This document shows, piece after piece, positions 43,417-54,089 of a stretch of DNA of 64,000 nucleotides; within the stretch, counting starts at the first letter, position 1, and each line of letters opens with the position of its first letter. The notes below the pieces were generated by a model. The model saw nothing but the letters and a program-made list of their open reading frames with translations, was not told where the DNA came from and searched no databases. This stretch comes from Aphanothece sacrum FPU1. Lineage in GTDB: Bacteria; Cyanobacteriota; Cyanobacteriia; Cyanobacteriales; Microcystaceae. The stretch covers positions 372,001 to 436,000 of the forward strand of contig NZ_BDQK01000001.1 of NCBI RefSeq assembly GCF_003864295.1, written 5' to 3'. A program made the translations under genes and the position numbers.

Positions 43417-45408
43417 ATGTCAGAAACAACCATCGAATCTATCTTACAAGAAACCCGGCTATTTTATCCTCCCTCTGAATTTGCCCAAGAAGCCGAGATC
43501 AACAGCTTAAAAGCTTATGAAGAACACTATGCCGAAGCTAAGGCTGATCCCCAAGCATTTTGGGCAAAACTAGCCCAAAAAGAATTACATTGGTTCAAGA
43601 AATGGGATCAAGTTCTCGACTGGCAACCTCCCTTTGCTAAATGGTTTGTCGGAGGCAAACTTAACATCTCTTATAATTGTCTAGATCGACACTTGACTAC
43701 CCCCAGACGCAATAAAGCAGCCATTATCTGGGAAGGAGAACCCGGCGACTCTCGCACCTTAACCTATGCTCAACTCCATCGGGAAGTCTGTCAATTTGCT
43801 AACTCGATGAAACAGTTAGGAGTTAAAAAAGGCGATCGCGTGGGTATCTATATGCCTATGATCCCAGAAGCAGCGATCGCCATGTTAGCTTGCGCTCGCA
43901 TTGGTGCGCCTCATAGTGTGGTTTTTGGCGGATTTAGCGCAGAAGCTCTCAAAGATCGCTTAGAAGATGCTCAAGCTAAGCTTGTTATCACGGCTGATGG
44001 GGGTTTTCGTAAGGATAAAGCTGTTCCTCTCAAAGCGCAAGTAGATTTAGCTCTAGAACATGGGGCCCCTACCGTCGAAAATGTGATTGTGGTTCAACGT
44101 ACTAAAGAACCAATTACTATGGTAGAAGGACGGGATCATTGGTGGCACGATCTCCAAAAAACCTCATCCCCACACTGTCCGGCGGAAATTATGGATAGTG
44201 AAGATACTCTGTTTATTCTCTATACCAGTGGTAGCACAGGAAAACCCAAAGGTGTGGTACATACTACCGGAGGATATAATCTCTACACCCACATGACCAG
44301 TAAATGGGTCTTTGATCTCAAGGAAACTGATGTATACTGGTGTACGGCTGATGTAGGCTGGATCACAGGTCATAGTTATATTGTCTATGGCCCTCTGTCT
44401 AATGGGGCCACAAGTTTAATGTATGAGGGGGCCCCCCGTGCTTCTAACCCTGGTTGTTTCTGGGATGTGATCGAAAAATATGGAGTCAATATTTTCTATA
44501 CTGCTCCGACAGCAATTCGCGCTTTTATTAAAATGGGAGAAGATATCCCGAATGCTCGTGATCTCTCCTCTTTGCGTCTTTTAGGAACTGTTGGCGAACC
44601 CATTAACCCTGAAGCTTGGATGTGGTATCATCGCGTCATTGGTGCAGAACGCTGTCCCATTGTGGATACTTGGTGGCAAACGGAAACCGGAGGAATCATG
44701 GTAACAGCTTTACCTGGAGCCATTCCCACTAAACCTGGCTCAGCTACTCGTCCTTTTCCTGGCATTATAGTTGATGTGGTCGATAAACAGGGTAATCCTG
44801 TCCCTGATAATACGGGAGGGTATTTGGTGGTTAAATATCCTTGGCCAAGTATGTTACGCACGGTTTATGGCAACCCTGAACGTTTTCGCAAAACCTATTG
44901 GGAAGAAATTCCTCATATTGATGGACAACCTGTTTATTTTGCCGGAGATAGTGTCCGTCGGGATGAAGATGGCTATTTTTGGATTATGGGACGGGTGGAT
45001 GATGTCATGAATGTGGCAGGTCATCGCTTAGGTTCAATGGAGTTAGAATCAGCTTTAAAGTCTCATCCTGGGGTCGCTGAGTCTGGTGTGATCGGTATCC
45101 CTGATGAGATCAAAGGAGAGGAGATCGTAGCTTTTGTGATCTTAAAAAATGATTTTAGTCCCTCTGATGATTTAGTCAAGGAATTAAAACAGCACGTGAT
45201 GGAAGAAATTGGTGCGATCGCTCGTCCAGGAGAAATTTACTTTACGGATGTTTTACCGAAGACTCGTTCGGGTAAAATTGTCCGTCGCTTTTTACGTCAA
45301 ATAGCGGCCGGACAAGAAATTGTCGGTGATAGAAGCACTGTGGAAGATCCCACTGTTTTAGATAAGTTAGAAGCAGAAATCCGTGAAAAACACCCTAAAG
45401 TTGGATAA
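43417..45408 (+). CDS. acs: Acetyl-CoA synthetase
   Basis: Activates acetate to acetyl-CoA through acetyl-AMP. The 663-residue enzyme shows the AMP-binding motif [21 protein letters not shown] near 265-285, the WWQTETGG motif, and the C-terminal [15 protein letters not shown] with the catalytic lysine that is the usual acetylation site. Full length and apparently monocistronic. Confidence 0.97.
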   Translation: MSETTIESILQETRLFYPPSEFAQEAEINSLKAYEEHYAEAKADPQAFWAKLAQKELHWFKKWDQVLDWQPPFAKWFVGGKLNISYNCLDRHLTTPRRNKAAIIWEGEPGDSRTLTYAQLHREVCQFANSMKQLGVKKGDRVGIYMPMIPEAAIAMLACARIGAPHSVVFGGFSAEALKDRLEDAQAKLVITADGGFRKDKAVPLKAQVDLALEHGAPTVENVIVVQRTKEPITMVEGRDHWWHDLQKTSSPHCPAEIMDSEDTLFILYTSGSTGKPKGVVHTTGGYNLYTHMTSKWVFDLKETDVYWCTADVGWITGHSYIVYGPLSNGATSLMYEGAPRASNPGCFWDVIEKYGVNIFYTAPTAIRAFIKMGEDIPNARDLSSLRLLGTVGEPINPEAWMWYHRVIGAERCPIVDTWWQTETGGIMVTALPGAIPTKPGSATRPFPGIIVDVVDKQGNPVPDNTGGYLVVKYPWPSMLRTVYGNPERFRKTYWEEIPHIDGQPVYFAGDSVRRDEDGYFWIMGRVDDVMNVAGHRLGSMELESALKSHPGVAESGVIGIPDEIKGEEIVAFVILKNDFSPSDDLVKELKQHVMEEIGAIARPGEIYFTDVLPKTRSGKIVRRFLRQIAAGQEIVGDRSTVEDPTVLDKLEAEIREKHPKVG

Positions 45409-45506
45409 GTTGAATTGATCTTTCGGGTTTGTCGAGGTAACTGATAAATCGTCTCCACAAACCCTAAACTCCTTGTTCTAAACCCCGCACCTAATACCCT
45501 ACCGTT

Positions 45507-46097
45507 ATGATTCAACTTCTATCCTTTCTCCAACAAGCAGTTAATTTTGGGGTTCATCATGCTACTGAGCAACCTCCTTCAGAAACTTTAACAAAGGCTT
45601 TATTAGATGCAGAAAAAACCGCTAAAAAAGTTAAGCCTCATTATACACCAGAACAATTACAAGGAACTTGGCGACTCTGTTTTATTACGGGAACAAAAAA
45701 AGCGCAAAAACAGGCAGAAATAGTTCTGAAATCCGGGCGTTATCTTCCTAGTTGGGCTAAAATTGAACTTACTTATCAGACTAAAAATGAGTCTATTTTT
45801 CCTGAGTTAGACACCCTAACTAATTCCATTGAATGCGGTGGATTTCATTTAATATTAGCTGGGCCAGCTAAATTTATTAACATTAAAAATATTCTTGCTT
45901 TTGATTTTACTAAATTAACCTTAAAATTCGGAGGAATGACTCTATATAATGGTAACATTCCGAGCGGTAAACAAAGAGAAAATAAATTTTATCATTCTAG
46001 TCTTAGTCAACAAGCTTTTTTCTCCTATTTCTTAATTGAAGATAATCTCATTGCTGCTAGAGGAAAAGGAGGAGGTTTAGCTCTTTGGGGACGATAA
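45507..46097 (+). CDS. Fibrillin/PAP-family protein
   Basis: A 196-residue protein resembling plastid-lipid-associated proteins (fibrillins). LQGTWRLCFITGTKKAQ near residues 50-66 and the terminal LIAARGKGGGLALWGR match the lipocalin-like family pattern. It probably acts in thylakoid or lipid-droplet stress protection, as in other cyanobacteria. It lies upstream of ndhL with a 66-base gap. Confidence 0.75.
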   Translation: MIQLLSFLQQAVNFGVHHATEQPPSETLTKALLDAEKTAKKVKPHYTPEQLQGTWRLCFITGTKKAQKQAEIVLKSGRYLPSWAKIELTYQTKNESIFPELDTLTNSIECGGFHLILAGPAKFINIKNILAFDFTKLTLKFGGMTLYNGNIPSGKQRENKFYHSSLSQQAFFSYFLIEDNLIAARGKGGGLALWGR

Positions 46098-46163
46098 GAA
46101 TCTAAAAGATAAGGGAACGGTTTATGATATAAAAAGTATAATGTCAAAAAACGTGAAAGGAAA

Positions 46164-46406
46164 ATGGATATTACTACCCTACTGACACAAGATACCCTGA
46201 TCGCGGCCTTACTCTACCTAACTTTAAGTGTTCTATATCTTTTGATTCTTCCTGGATTTGTCTATTTTTACCTGAAAACTCGTTGGTATGTAGCCAGTTC
46301 CTTTGAACGCGGGTTTATGTACTTCCTGATGTTCTTCTTTTTCCCAGGAGTCCTACTTTTAAGTCCTTTTTTGAATTTTCGCCCTAAACGTCGTCAATTA
46401 ATCTAG
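46164..46406 (+). CDS. ndhL: NAD(P)H-quinone oxidoreductase subunit L
   Basis: An 80-residue small membrane subunit of the cyanobacterial NDH-1 complex, needed for its stability. Two hydrophobic segments ([26 protein letters not shown] and [21 protein letters not shown]) and the basic C-terminus PKRRQLI are typical. The ndhL-DUF3007-trpA order is conserved in cyanobacteria. Confidence 0.95.
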   Translation: MDITTLLTQDTLIAALLYLTLSVLYLLILPGFVYFYLKTRWYVASSFERGFMYFLMFFFFPGVLLLSPFLNFRPKRRQLI

Positions 46407-46427
46407 AATACAACTTATAGACCCATC

Positions 46428-46724
46428 ATGAGACGAATTGATGTCATAGCCATTGGCTTCGGGGTATTTATCGCCGGAGGGGTCGTCTATATGTTGTTTC
46501 AGGCAGTTGGATTTGACCAAATATCCGCCGGAATCTGGAGTCAAGCTTTATTAGTAGGGGGTTTAGTGGTCTGGACACTGACCTATTTGTTACGAGTTGC
46601 GGGTCAAAAAATGACTTACAATCAACAGATACAAGACTACAAAGATGCTGTCTTGCAAAAAAGCTTAGACGAGATGACCCCAGAAGAACTCGAAAAGCTA
46701 CAAAAAGAAATTGAACAACAATGA
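46428..46724 (+). CDS. DUF3007 family membrane protein
   Basis: A 98-residue protein with two hydrophobic helices ([22 protein letters not shown] and [20 protein letters not shown]) followed by a charged soluble tail ([35 protein letters not shown]). This is the DUF3007 layout. The function is unknown; constant linkage to ndhL suggests an NDH-1 role. It overlaps trpA by 4 bases (ATGA). Confidence 0.9.
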   Translation: MRRIDVIAIGFGVFIAGGVVYMLFQAVGFDQISAGIWSQALLVGGLVVWTLTYLLRVAGQKMTYNQQIQDYKDAVLQKSLDEMTPEELEKLQKEIEQQ

Positions 46725-47536
46725 TAACCTCGGTTTCCGACTGTTTCCAAGCTTTGCGCGATCGCGGCGAATGTGCATTAATTCCTTTTATAACCGCAGG
46801 TGATCCCGATTTAGAGACTACTGCCAAGGCCTTACGACTTCTAGATGTTTCGGGAGCCGATATAATTGAGTTAGGGGTTCCCTATTCTGATCCTTTAGCA
46901 GATGGCCCAGTTATCCAAGCAGCGGCCACTCGCGCTTTGGGTCGAGGGGTTAAATTAGAAGATGTCTTAGCGATCGTCAAAGAGGTCAACCAAGACATTA
47001 AAACCCCGATTATTCTGTTTACTTACTACAATCCTATTTTTTATCGGGGAATTGAAGCTTTTCTGCAACAAATTAAAGCAGTTGGGGTACAGGGTCTAGT
47101 AGTGCCTGATTTGCCCCTAGAAGAAGCTTCAAACCTCTTAAAACCTGCTAGTGAGATGGGGATTGAAGTTACCTTATTAGTGGCTCCTACGAGTCCCTTA
47201 GAACGAATAAAAGCGATCGCTGCTCAATCTCAAGGGTTTATTTATTTGGTGAGTGTTACAGGGGTAACGGGAATGCGCACCCAAGTGGCCGCCAGAGTTG
47301 AAGATTTAATCACTAATTTACGTCAAGTGACGGATAAACCCATTGGGGTAGGTTTTGGCATTTCTCAAGCTCAACAGGCTTTACAGGTCAAAAAATGGGG
47401 AGCAGATGGGGTGATTGTAGGGAGTGCGATGGTTCAAAGATTAGCCGAAGGGACACCCGAAGAAGGGTTAAAAGCGGTGGGAGAATTTTGTCGGACTCTT
47501 AAACAAGCACTGATTGACACTCCTACTGTATTTTAG
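46721..47536 (+). CDS. trpA: Tryptophan synthase alpha chain
   Basis: Cleaves indole-3-glycerol phosphate to indole, which is channelled to TrpB. TIM-barrel protein of 271 residues. Catalytic Glu50 ([12 protein letters not shown]) and Asp61 (LADGPVIQ) are present, as are the phosphate-binding GVTGMR and GFGIS motifs. It is translationally coupled to the DUF3007 gene. Confidence 0.97.
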   Translation: MITSVSDCFQALRDRGECALIPFITAGDPDLETTAKALRLLDVSGADIIELGVPYSDPLADGPVIQAAATRALGRGVKLEDVLAIVKEVNQDIKTPIILFTYYNPIFYRGIEAFLQQIKAVGVQGLVVPDLPLEEASNLLKPASEMGIEVTLLVAPTSPLERIKAIAAQSQGFIYLVSVTGVTGMRTQVAARVEDLITNLRQVTDKPIGVGFGISQAQQALQVKKWGADGVIVGSAMVQRLAEGTPEEGLKAVGEFCRTLKQALIDTPTVF

Positions 47537-47589
47537 TCCACCAAAATCCTTCTGTCGAACTCAGGTCATTGAAAATTTTTGGTCAAAGG

Positions 47590-49296
47590 TCAAAGGGACA
47601 CTTTGAGCGATCGCAATCTATTTAAAGCAGCAGCTAATTCAAAGCGACGAAAGAACACTAAATCACCTTGAGGAAACTCACTAATACAATCTAATCCCTC
47701 AGAGGCAATATCAGCCATAACTTTATCTAAAATCTTGGATAAGGTACATTGACCCTTCATATAAGTATTTTTAGCATAGATAAGGGCTGCCGCGATCGCC
47801 CGTAATTGTCCAGTTTCCACAATTTGTTCTACTGCTGTTAAATCAATTTCCTCTGTCCCAAACCCCACCTCATCTACATCTCTTACCTTAACTTTAACTG
47901 CCTTATGCCCTCTACTGGGGTCAATACTCTCAGATAAGGGCATTCTAGGGGTAATTTTCCCAAAAGTGTCCCCCCCTTCCCACAAACGCTCATTTAAGTG
48001 CTGTTGAGCAATCAATTTAGCTTGTTTGGTCACTTCTTCGGGCTGAAAATTATTCATGGTGATGACTGTATCGGCCACCTCAAAATAATCCCCACTGCCT
48101 CCCATCACCAAAATAGTAGACACCCCATAATCTGTATAAAGTTGCCTGATTTTATCAATTAAGGGGGTAATTGGTTCTTTTTCTTTACTAATTAATTGTT
48201 GCATCCGGCGATCGCGGATCATGAAATTAGTGGCGGCCGTATCTTCATCTATAAATAAGACTTTGGCCCCAACTTCTAAAGCTTCTATGATATTAGCCGC
48301 TTGAGACGTACTGCCACTAGCATTAGTAGTAGAAAAATTGTCCGTTGAACGTCCTTGAGGTAACTGATTAATAAAGGGAGAAATATTGACTCCAACAATA
48401 CTACGCCCATCTTCAGCCCTAATTTTAACCCCTGTTGGCTCACTAATCACAAATTCTCTGCCATCTTCGGGAATATGATTATAAACTCCCAATTCTAAAG
48501 CCCGTAATAAGGTAGATTTGCCATGATATCCACCCCCAACAATGAGAGTAATGCCTTGAGGAATGCCCATTCCTTCAATTAAACCCCGATTTGGACAATT
48601 AAAACTCACTTCTAGGGATTTTGGGGATTGAAAGGGGATGGCCTCCGTTTCTAAGGGACGGGCATCTACCCCACTGCGACGGGGTAAAATAGAGCCATTA
48701 GCCACAAATTCCACTAAACCCCGTTTTCCTAATTCTTGCCGTAACCAGTCGGCATCTTCAACGGTTTCTACCTGTTTTCGTAACGCTTCTGGGTTCAAGG
48801 CGGAATATTTCAAGGCCCGATCAACAATTTCCGGGATATCCTCACATAACATCTGGGCCGCTTGACGACCCAAAATTGTACGTCCTCGGGCCGGAAGTCC
48901 TACAAAAAAGCGGATTTCTAGGTTTCCTTCTCTAACAAAAGCGGCGGTACGTTTTAAGATTTCTTGTCCGACAGAAACAATGGCAATAAGTCCACTTTTT
49001 CCTGTCCCCCGATGACTACTAATTTGACGGGCAACTTGGTCAAATTGTCGGATAAGATAGTCTTCTAGACCTAAAGTTCGACTAGGGGACTGATAAAGAC
49101 TAGGAGGAAATTGGGCTACAAATGCCGGAATTTTTAGGATAATTTTACTAGGAGAGGCGAAGGGATCACTTTGAACATGATCAATAATTAGGATAAAATC
49201 CTGAAATTGATAACTCCCTTTGATGTCTTGATAAGCTTTATAACCTCGTCCATCTAAGGCTAAAAGTTGATTATAGAGGGTTTGCTCATTGGACAT
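47590..49296 (-). CDS. ABC-class ATPase (COG3044/MRB1590-like)
   Basis: A 568-residue soluble P-loop ATPase. The Walker A motif GGGYHGKSTLLRALELGVYNHIPEDGRE near 252-280 and Walker B VLFIDEDTAATNFMIRD near 345-361 match the predicted ABC-class ATPase family COG3044. This family includes the trypanosomal RNA-editing protein MRB1590, which binds RNA. There is no membrane domain or transporter partner. The bacterial role is not established; nucleic-acid binding is likely. Confidence 0.88.
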   Translation of the reverse strand: MSNEQTLYNQLLALDGRGYKAYQDIKGSYQFQDFILIIDHVQSDPFASPSKIILKIPAFVAQFPPSLYQSPSRTLGLEDYLIRQFDQVARQISSHRGTGKSGLIAIVSVGQEILKRTAAFVREGNLEIRFFVGLPARGRTILGRQAAQMLCEDIPEIVDRALKYSALNPEALRKQVETVEDADWLRQELGKRGLVEFVANGSILPRRSGVDARPLETEAIPFQSPKSLEVSFNCPNRGLIEGMGIPQGITLIVGGGYHGKSTLLRALELGVYNHIPEDGREFVISEPTGVKIRAEDGRSIVGVNISPFINQLPQGRSTDNFSTTNASGSTSQAANIIEALEVGAKVLFIDEDTAATNFMIRDRRMQQLISKEKEPITPLIDKIRQLYTDYGVSTILVMGGSGDYFEVADTVITMNNFQPEEVTKQAKLIAQQHLNERLWEGGDTFGKITPRMPLSESIDPSRGHKAVKVKVRDVDEVGFGTEEIDLTAVEQIVETGQLRAIAAALIYAKNTYMKGQCTLSKILDKVMADIASEGLDCISEFPQGDLVFFRRFELAAALNRLRSLKVSL

Positions 49297-49415
49297 ACTT
49301 ATTTATAATAAAACGTTAAATATCAAGGCTTAATGGTATTTATTTTAAAGTTAAAGGAACATTACCGCAATTTAGGGAACCAAGTGCCGTAACTCATCAG
49401 TTATCATCTTCTCGT

Positions 49416-49441
49416 GATGGGTTACGCTGCGCTAACCCATC
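49416..49441. repeat. Dispersed palindrome GATGGGTTA / TAACCCATC
   Basis: A perfect 9-bp inverted repeat with an 8-base spacer (CGCTGCGC), continued by CTAC on the right. It is one of several GTAGG...CCTAC palindromes in the window. The remainder of 49297-49586 is an AT-rich divergent spacer. Confidence 0.65.
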
Positions 49442-49586
49442 CTACTACAATCATTAACTAATGAACTTTTTGGGCTTAAGTTGACACCAATGCATGATAT
49501 TACAACCCTACTAAACTGACCATAAGATGGCTATTTTATGTTATGTTAAGTTTTGTAAAGGTTCTAAGCTTAGCAGGGGAAATACG

Positions 49587-50057
49587 ATGAATTTGGTAAT
49601 TCCAGAAACGGTGAAATTCTGGTCACAGTTTGGTCATCCCATTCTGATGTGGGTGTTGTTAGGGTTAACGGTTTATGCGTTGTATTCAGGTATTCAGTGG
49701 CGCAGAACTCGTACGGCGGACAAAGATACTCGAAAAGAGTTAATTCAAAAAGATTTTCGCACAAAACACTATCAAATTGGGTCACTTTTATTGGCGTTGA
49801 TGGTATTAGGAACTATTGGCGGCATGGCAGTTACTTATATTAACAATGGTAAGTTATTTTTTGGGCCTCATCTGTTAGTGGGTTTATCCATGACGGGACT
49901 TATAGCCATATCGGCTGCTTTAATTCCTTTGATGCAAAAAGGTAACGAATTTGCTCGTTATACTCATATTACCTTAAATGTTACTTTGTTGGGTTTATTT
50001 ACTTGGCAAGCGGTAACAGGTATGGAAATTGTTCAAAAAATTCTTAGCAAATTATAA
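49587..50057 (+). CDS. DUF4079 membrane protein
   Basis: A 156-residue protein with four hydrophobic helices (HPILMWVLLGLTVYALYSG, YQIGSLLLALMVLGTIGGMAVTY, LFFGPHLLVGLSMTGLIAISAALI and LNVTLLGLFTWQAVTGM). This four-helix layout is DUF4079, a cyanobacterial/plastid family related to cytochrome b561-like folds. His residues in helices 1-3 could bind haem, which is inference. The ATG at 49587 is chosen for the AGGGG before it; the frame is open 20 codons further upstream. Confidence 0.8.
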   Translation: MNLVIPETVKFWSQFGHPILMWVLLGLTVYALYSGIQWRRTRTADKDTRKELIQKDFRTKHYQIGSLLLALMVLGTIGGMAVTYINNGKLFFGPHLLVGLSMTGLIAISAALIPLMQKGNEFARYTHITLNVTLLGLFTWQAVTGMEIVQKILSKL

Positions 50058-50071
50058 GGGCAATTTTTATA

Positions 50072-50101
50072 AGGGGTGTAATAGTTTACGCCTCTTTTTT
50101 T
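50072..50101 (+). terminator. Intrinsic terminator after the DUF4079 gene
   Basis: A 10-bp stem with two G-T pairs (50072-50081 with 50086-50095), loop TAGT, is followed by a run of T starting at 50095. It ends 14 bases after the stop codon. Confidence 0.75.
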
Positions 50102-50165
50102 AATCTCTATATATCAAACTTTATGGTTCTACAGGACTTATTATGCTAAATTATCAGTTTTGAAC

Positions 50166-52919
50166 TCATTTCAATGTTTGAACATTAATATTTCGTCCTT
50201 CCCTAAGAACAATTCTTTCCCCATAAGTCAGTAATTTATCCAGGGTATTGAGTCTATTTTCCCACACCTGAAACTGATAAGGTTGACGAATTTTATATTG
50301 TCCCATAGCTATAGAAAATTGTTGCTGAAATTGACTCAAAGCCTTTCTCGCAGCGATTAAATGTTGTGACGATGGTTCATTAGCTAATTGATTTAAGGCA
50401 TTGCCTAAATTACCTTTTTGTTGATTCCAAACAGTTAAACGAACAGGTGCAATTACTAATTGTTGATTATTAAGTAAAAAATTCCACTCCTGTTCTAATG
50501 CTTGATACCTTCCCACTGCTGCTTTAAAAGGTTGACGATAGGGTAAAGCTTGAGAGGTTTTAGGGGTTTGAGTACGACTTAACAACGTTTGTAGAGAAGG
50601 GGTTAAATTTTCGGCGGCAAAGAGGGCAAAACCTCCTCCTGGCATATTACGAATTAACTGTAATTGATCGATGGTTACGGAGTCAGGAACTTTTAATAAA
50701 CGTAAACCCGGAACCACTAAAGCTGAACCCGATAAAGATTTATCAAATAAGGGTTGAGTCCGTTCTTCTAAACGATCTGTATCTAAAGCATAGGTCATCA
50801 AAACAATCATATCTACCCAACCACGACTGATCCATTCTTCCCAATTTTGTTGCAGTCGAAAAAGGCGATCGCGTTGTTCAATAGGAAATACGGAAGCTGA
50901 CACAATTAAATCAGGTCGTTTTCGTTTGAGTTGTGTGGCAGCATTAGCGACAAAACTATCTACTTGACGCACGCGAAACCCTGTCCACTGGTTCCATAAA
51001 GGATGTCCAGGAGAAATTTCAATCGGATCAACCCCAGTGATATCTTTAAATAAGGCGCGCGAAGCTTTACTATAACCAAAGGTTTGATTAAGTTGGGGTT
51101 GTTGGAAAGGATAACGAATATAGTCAAATTGAATCCCGTCTACATCATAATTACTAACAATTTCATCAAAAAGAGAGAGTAAATATTGCTGAACTTTGGG
51201 ATTAGCTGGATCAAGAAATGCCTTTTTGAATTGTGGTCCTTTATCAAAAAAATTCCCTTCTTGATCCGTAATACCCCAATCAGGATTACGAGATAGTACG
51301 GGACCTAAATAATCTATAGGTTGTTCTAATACTTTATTATGCCCTTGATTGGCTGCCCCAAAAACCCACACCCAAGCGTGTATTTCCATTCCCCGTTCAT
51401 GGGCTAATTTAATTGCCACTTTCAGAGGGTCCCAACCTTTGGTTAAGGGGTTTTGTTCCGGGGCCACACGACTCGGATAAATGGGATAGCTGGCGTTAAC
51501 TGTTTCAATAAAGACTGTATTAATGCCTGATTGGGCCATTCTGTCAAAAATCACTGCTAAATCGGCTTCTGAACTATTTTTGACGATAGTTCCCCTATCT
51601 AACCACATGGCCCTGATTTCCGGTTGAGCAAATTGGCGATCGGTAGGATAATTATCCCAAAGACTACGACGCGCTTTTAACCATACTTGTCGCCCTTGCT
51701 CATATTGTTGTTGGTTAATCAGTTGATAAAATTGGTTTAAACTTTGTTTGGCTTCAATGAGGGTTTGATGGGACTGATGAACAACGTCTGAGGGCTTAGT
51801 TTGAGGGGGATCTAAGGGCTGTTGGGTCAGTTTAAGGGAAGATCTATCTAAACCGCTATTGCTGGCTTCTGTGGCTAAAAGAGTGCTTTCAAAACGAGCA
51901 ATAAGATTTTCCAGTTCTTCTCCCATGGTCTTAGCTTGCGTCACTGATATAGCAGAAGGAACTGCGGTATTATTCAATGGTTTAGGACTGGAGGCAACAG
52001 TAGGAGCAACAGGACGAGAAGATTGAGGAAATGATGGGTTAGGAGTTTCTATCGGTGGAGTAGGAGTTGCTGGCGATGGAGTGTTAGGGATATATTGTTG
52101 AGGTAGAATGGGAAAAGGTTCGGTTTTTTGGTTAGAATTAGGGTTACAAGGGGTAATTTCTGCTGCTCCAGGAATGGAAAGTTGACTATTTTGATTAACC
52201 CCATAGCGATTTAAAGCTGTTTGTAACCAAGCCGTATCAAAGGCTGCTGAAGTGACGCTATCTACTCCCCAACGCCAGCCTAAAAAGATAGTATTGTCTT
52301 TGAGAAGAACGGCAGGAGGTTTGCCTTGGGTTTGCCAAACCGCAGCAGCTTGGGTATTAATGGCAGTGGGAATGATTACACCCCCAATGAAGGTGGCAGT
52401 TAATTTTGAGGTTGTGGGGGGACTCAGTTGAGCTTTTTCTAAGAGTTTCAGGGTTGAGGGGGAGGAGTTGGGATAGCCCCAATAAGCACCAAATAGCGAT
52501 CGCAGTTGGGTTTTAACTTCTAATTCTGATAAACTTCCGGTGGGGCCACTAACAATGACTTTTCCTCCTTTTCCCATCCAGGTTTCGAGGGTATCTGCTT
52601 GTTGTCCGGTGATTTGTTCGACATTGGGCAAAAATAATACTCGAATATCCCCTAAATCTTGCGTTGTTTCCCAGTTAGCTGACTCAATTACACAAAATTG
52701 CATACCTGTGGCTAAAAGGCGATTTCTGATGGATGTCCATTGTTGCGCGTTTTCTGGACTTTTGACCACACCAACTCTACCCAGGAAAGCATAGGCAGGA
52801 CAGATAAATACTGTTAAGGGTAGAAAACTACATAATAGTCTGACTAAAGATTTTGAGGGAAATCTTAGAAAGTTTAGGTAATTTATTTTTTGGGTGATCA
52901 ATTTTGTTTTCCTCAACAC
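50166..52919 (-). CDS. Family 10-like glycosyl hydrolase (GHL10)
   Basis: A 917-residue exported protein. A signal peptide or membrane anchor is at about 22-46 (LVRLLCSFLPLTVFICPAYA). A Rossmann-like domain follows to about 225 (RVLFLPNVEQITGQQ, GGKVIVSGPTG), then a Pro/Ser/Thr-rich linker (about 270-325). The GHL10 TIM-barrel domain spans about 435-740 (REIRAMWLD, WDPLKVAIKLAHERGMEIHAWVWVFG, DGIQFDYIRYP with the likely catalytic Asp). A helical C-terminus follows. Such proteins probably act on cell-wall or surface polysaccharides; the substrate is unknown. Confidence 0.85.
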   Translation of the reverse strand: MLRKTKLITQKINYLNFLRFPSKSLVRLLCSFLPLTVFICPAYAFLGRVGVVKSPENAQQWTSIRNRLLATGMQFCVIESANWETTQDLGDIRVLFLPNVEQITGQQADTLETWMGKGGKVIVSGPTGSLSELEVKTQLRSLFGAYWGYPNSSPSTLKLLEKAQLSPPTTSKLTATFIGGVIIPTAINTQAAAVWQTQGKPPAVLLKDNTIFLGWRWGVDSVTSAAFDTAWLQTALNRYGVNQNSQLSIPGAAEITPCNPNSNQKTEPFPILPQQYIPNTPSPATPTPPIETPNPSFPQSSRPVAPTVASSPKPLNNTAVPSAISVTQAKTMGEELENLIARFESTLLATEASNSGLDRSSLKLTQQPLDPPQTKPSDVVHQSHQTLIEAKQSLNQFYQLINQQQYEQGRQVWLKARRSLWDNYPTDRQFAQPEIRAMWLDRGTIVKNSSEADLAVIFDRMAQSGINTVFIETVNASYPIYPSRVAPEQNPLTKGWDPLKVAIKLAHERGMEIHAWVWVFGAANQGHNKVLEQPIDYLGPVLSRNPDWGITDQEGNFFDKGPQFKKAFLDPANPKVQQYLLSLFDEIVSNYDVDGIQFDYIRYPFQQPQLNQTFGYSKASRALFKDITGVDPIEISPGHPLWNQWTGFRVRQVDSFVANAATQLKRKRPDLIVSASVFPIEQRDRLFRLQQNWEEWISRGWVDMIVLMTYALDTDRLEERTQPLFDKSLSGSALVVPGLRLLKVPDSVTIDQLQLIRNMPGGGFALFAAENLTPSLQTLLSRTQTPKTSQALPYRQPFKAAVGRYQALEQEWNFLLNNQQLVIAPVRLTVWNQQKGNLGNALNQLANEPSSQHLIAARKALSQFQQQFSIAMGQYKIRQPYQFQVWENRLNTLDKLLTYGERIVLREGRNINVQTLK

Positions 52920-53058
52920 AACACTCTCCTTATCTGTGACGTTCTCCCGACCTTATCCGCAAGCGGTATAACGGGGGCTTCTAAATTGGGTTATCGGTCT
53001 TTCCCAGATTTCCGTTCGCTTATTGTATCTTAAAAAGACTATAACAATTCTCGTAGTG

Positions 53059-54048
53059 ATGAAATACACGATGGTGAAAAATCTTCAGGGAAAAGTGGCT
53101 TTAGTTACGGGAGCAACTAGAGGGATCGGTAAGGGTATTGCTATTGGTTTAGGGGAAGCAGGGGCAACGGTTTATATTACGGGTCGCTCTCTTAATACCT
53201 CTGATAATAGTATTTCTGGGACTCTTTTAGCAACCCAACAAGCTGTAATTGAAGCGGGTGGTCTGTGTATTCCCGTTCAAGTAGACCATAGTGATGATGA
53301 GCAGATACGGTTACTATTTGAACGTATTAAAACTGAACAAAATGGACAACTTGATATCTTGGTGAATAATGTTTTTTCAGGAGTAAAAGCTATCGCTGAT
53401 GCCTATGGCCAACCGTTTTGGCAACAGGAACCAATTCTTTGGGATACTATCAATAATGTTGGTCTTCGTAGTCACTATATTGCTAGTATTTTTGCTGCTC
53501 GTCTGATGAGTTCACGTCAACAAGGACTAATATGTACTATTTCTTCTTGGGGGGGACTGTCCTATATTTTTGGGGCTGCTTATGGAGTAGGAAAAGCTGC
53601 CTGTGATCGTTTGGCCGCAGATATGGCCATCGAATTAAAACCTGATAATATTACCTCGGTTTCTCTGTGGCCAGGAATTGTGGGAACTGAACAGATGTTT
53701 AAATTTGCTGAGAATATGAAGATTCAAGATCAGCAAAAGCCTCAAAATTCCGCAATTCAAGAACATTACAATTGGGAAACGCCTTTGTTTACTGGGCGAG
53801 TTATTGCTGCTTTAGCACAGCAACAAGATACCATGAATCTAACAGGTAAAGTGCAGATTGTCGCCGAATTAGCTCAACGCTATCAAATCGTTGATGAAGA
53901 GGGTAAGCGTCCGGTTTCCTTACGTTCTATGCGTTTTATTGTGCCTTCTGCTATCCCTGCTTTTAAAAAGTATGCTTGGCTTATTCCCGACTTCAAAATA
54001 CCTTGGTTTATTTTGCAATGGACAATGCTCCAATCTCCTAAAATTTAA
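53059..54048 (+). CDS. Short-chain dehydrogenase/reductase (DHRS1-like)
   Basis: An SDR oxidoreductase. The nucleotide-binding motif GATRGIGKGIA is near the N-terminus, LVNNVFSG is the NNAG-equivalent, ISS the catalytic Ser region and YGVGKAA the Tyr-xxx-Lys pair. The pattern LVNNVFSGVKAI and the extended C-terminus match the DHRS1-like group. The first ATG of the frame with sensible context is 53059; an earlier in-frame start at 53023 adds 12 residues of no family character. The substrate is unknown. Confidence 0.9.
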   Translation: MKYTMVKNLQGKVALVTGATRGIGKGIAIGLGEAGATVYITGRSLNTSDNSISGTLLATQQAVIEAGGLCIPVQVDHSDDEQIRLLFERIKTEQNGQLDILVNNVFSGVKAIADAYGQPFWQQEPILWDTINNVGLRSHYIASIFAARLMSSRQQGLICTISSWGGLSYIFGAAYGVGKAACDRLAADMAIELKPDNITSVSLWPGIVGTEQMFKFAENMKIQDQQKPQNSAIQEHYNWETPLFTGRVIAALAQQQDTMNLTGKVQIVAELAQRYQIVDEEGKRPVSLRSMRFIVPSAIPAFKKYAWLIPDFKIPWFILQWTMLQSPKI

Positions 54049-54089
54049 CAGTAAGTTAACTTGATGTTTCTTCGGAATTAGGGAGTATG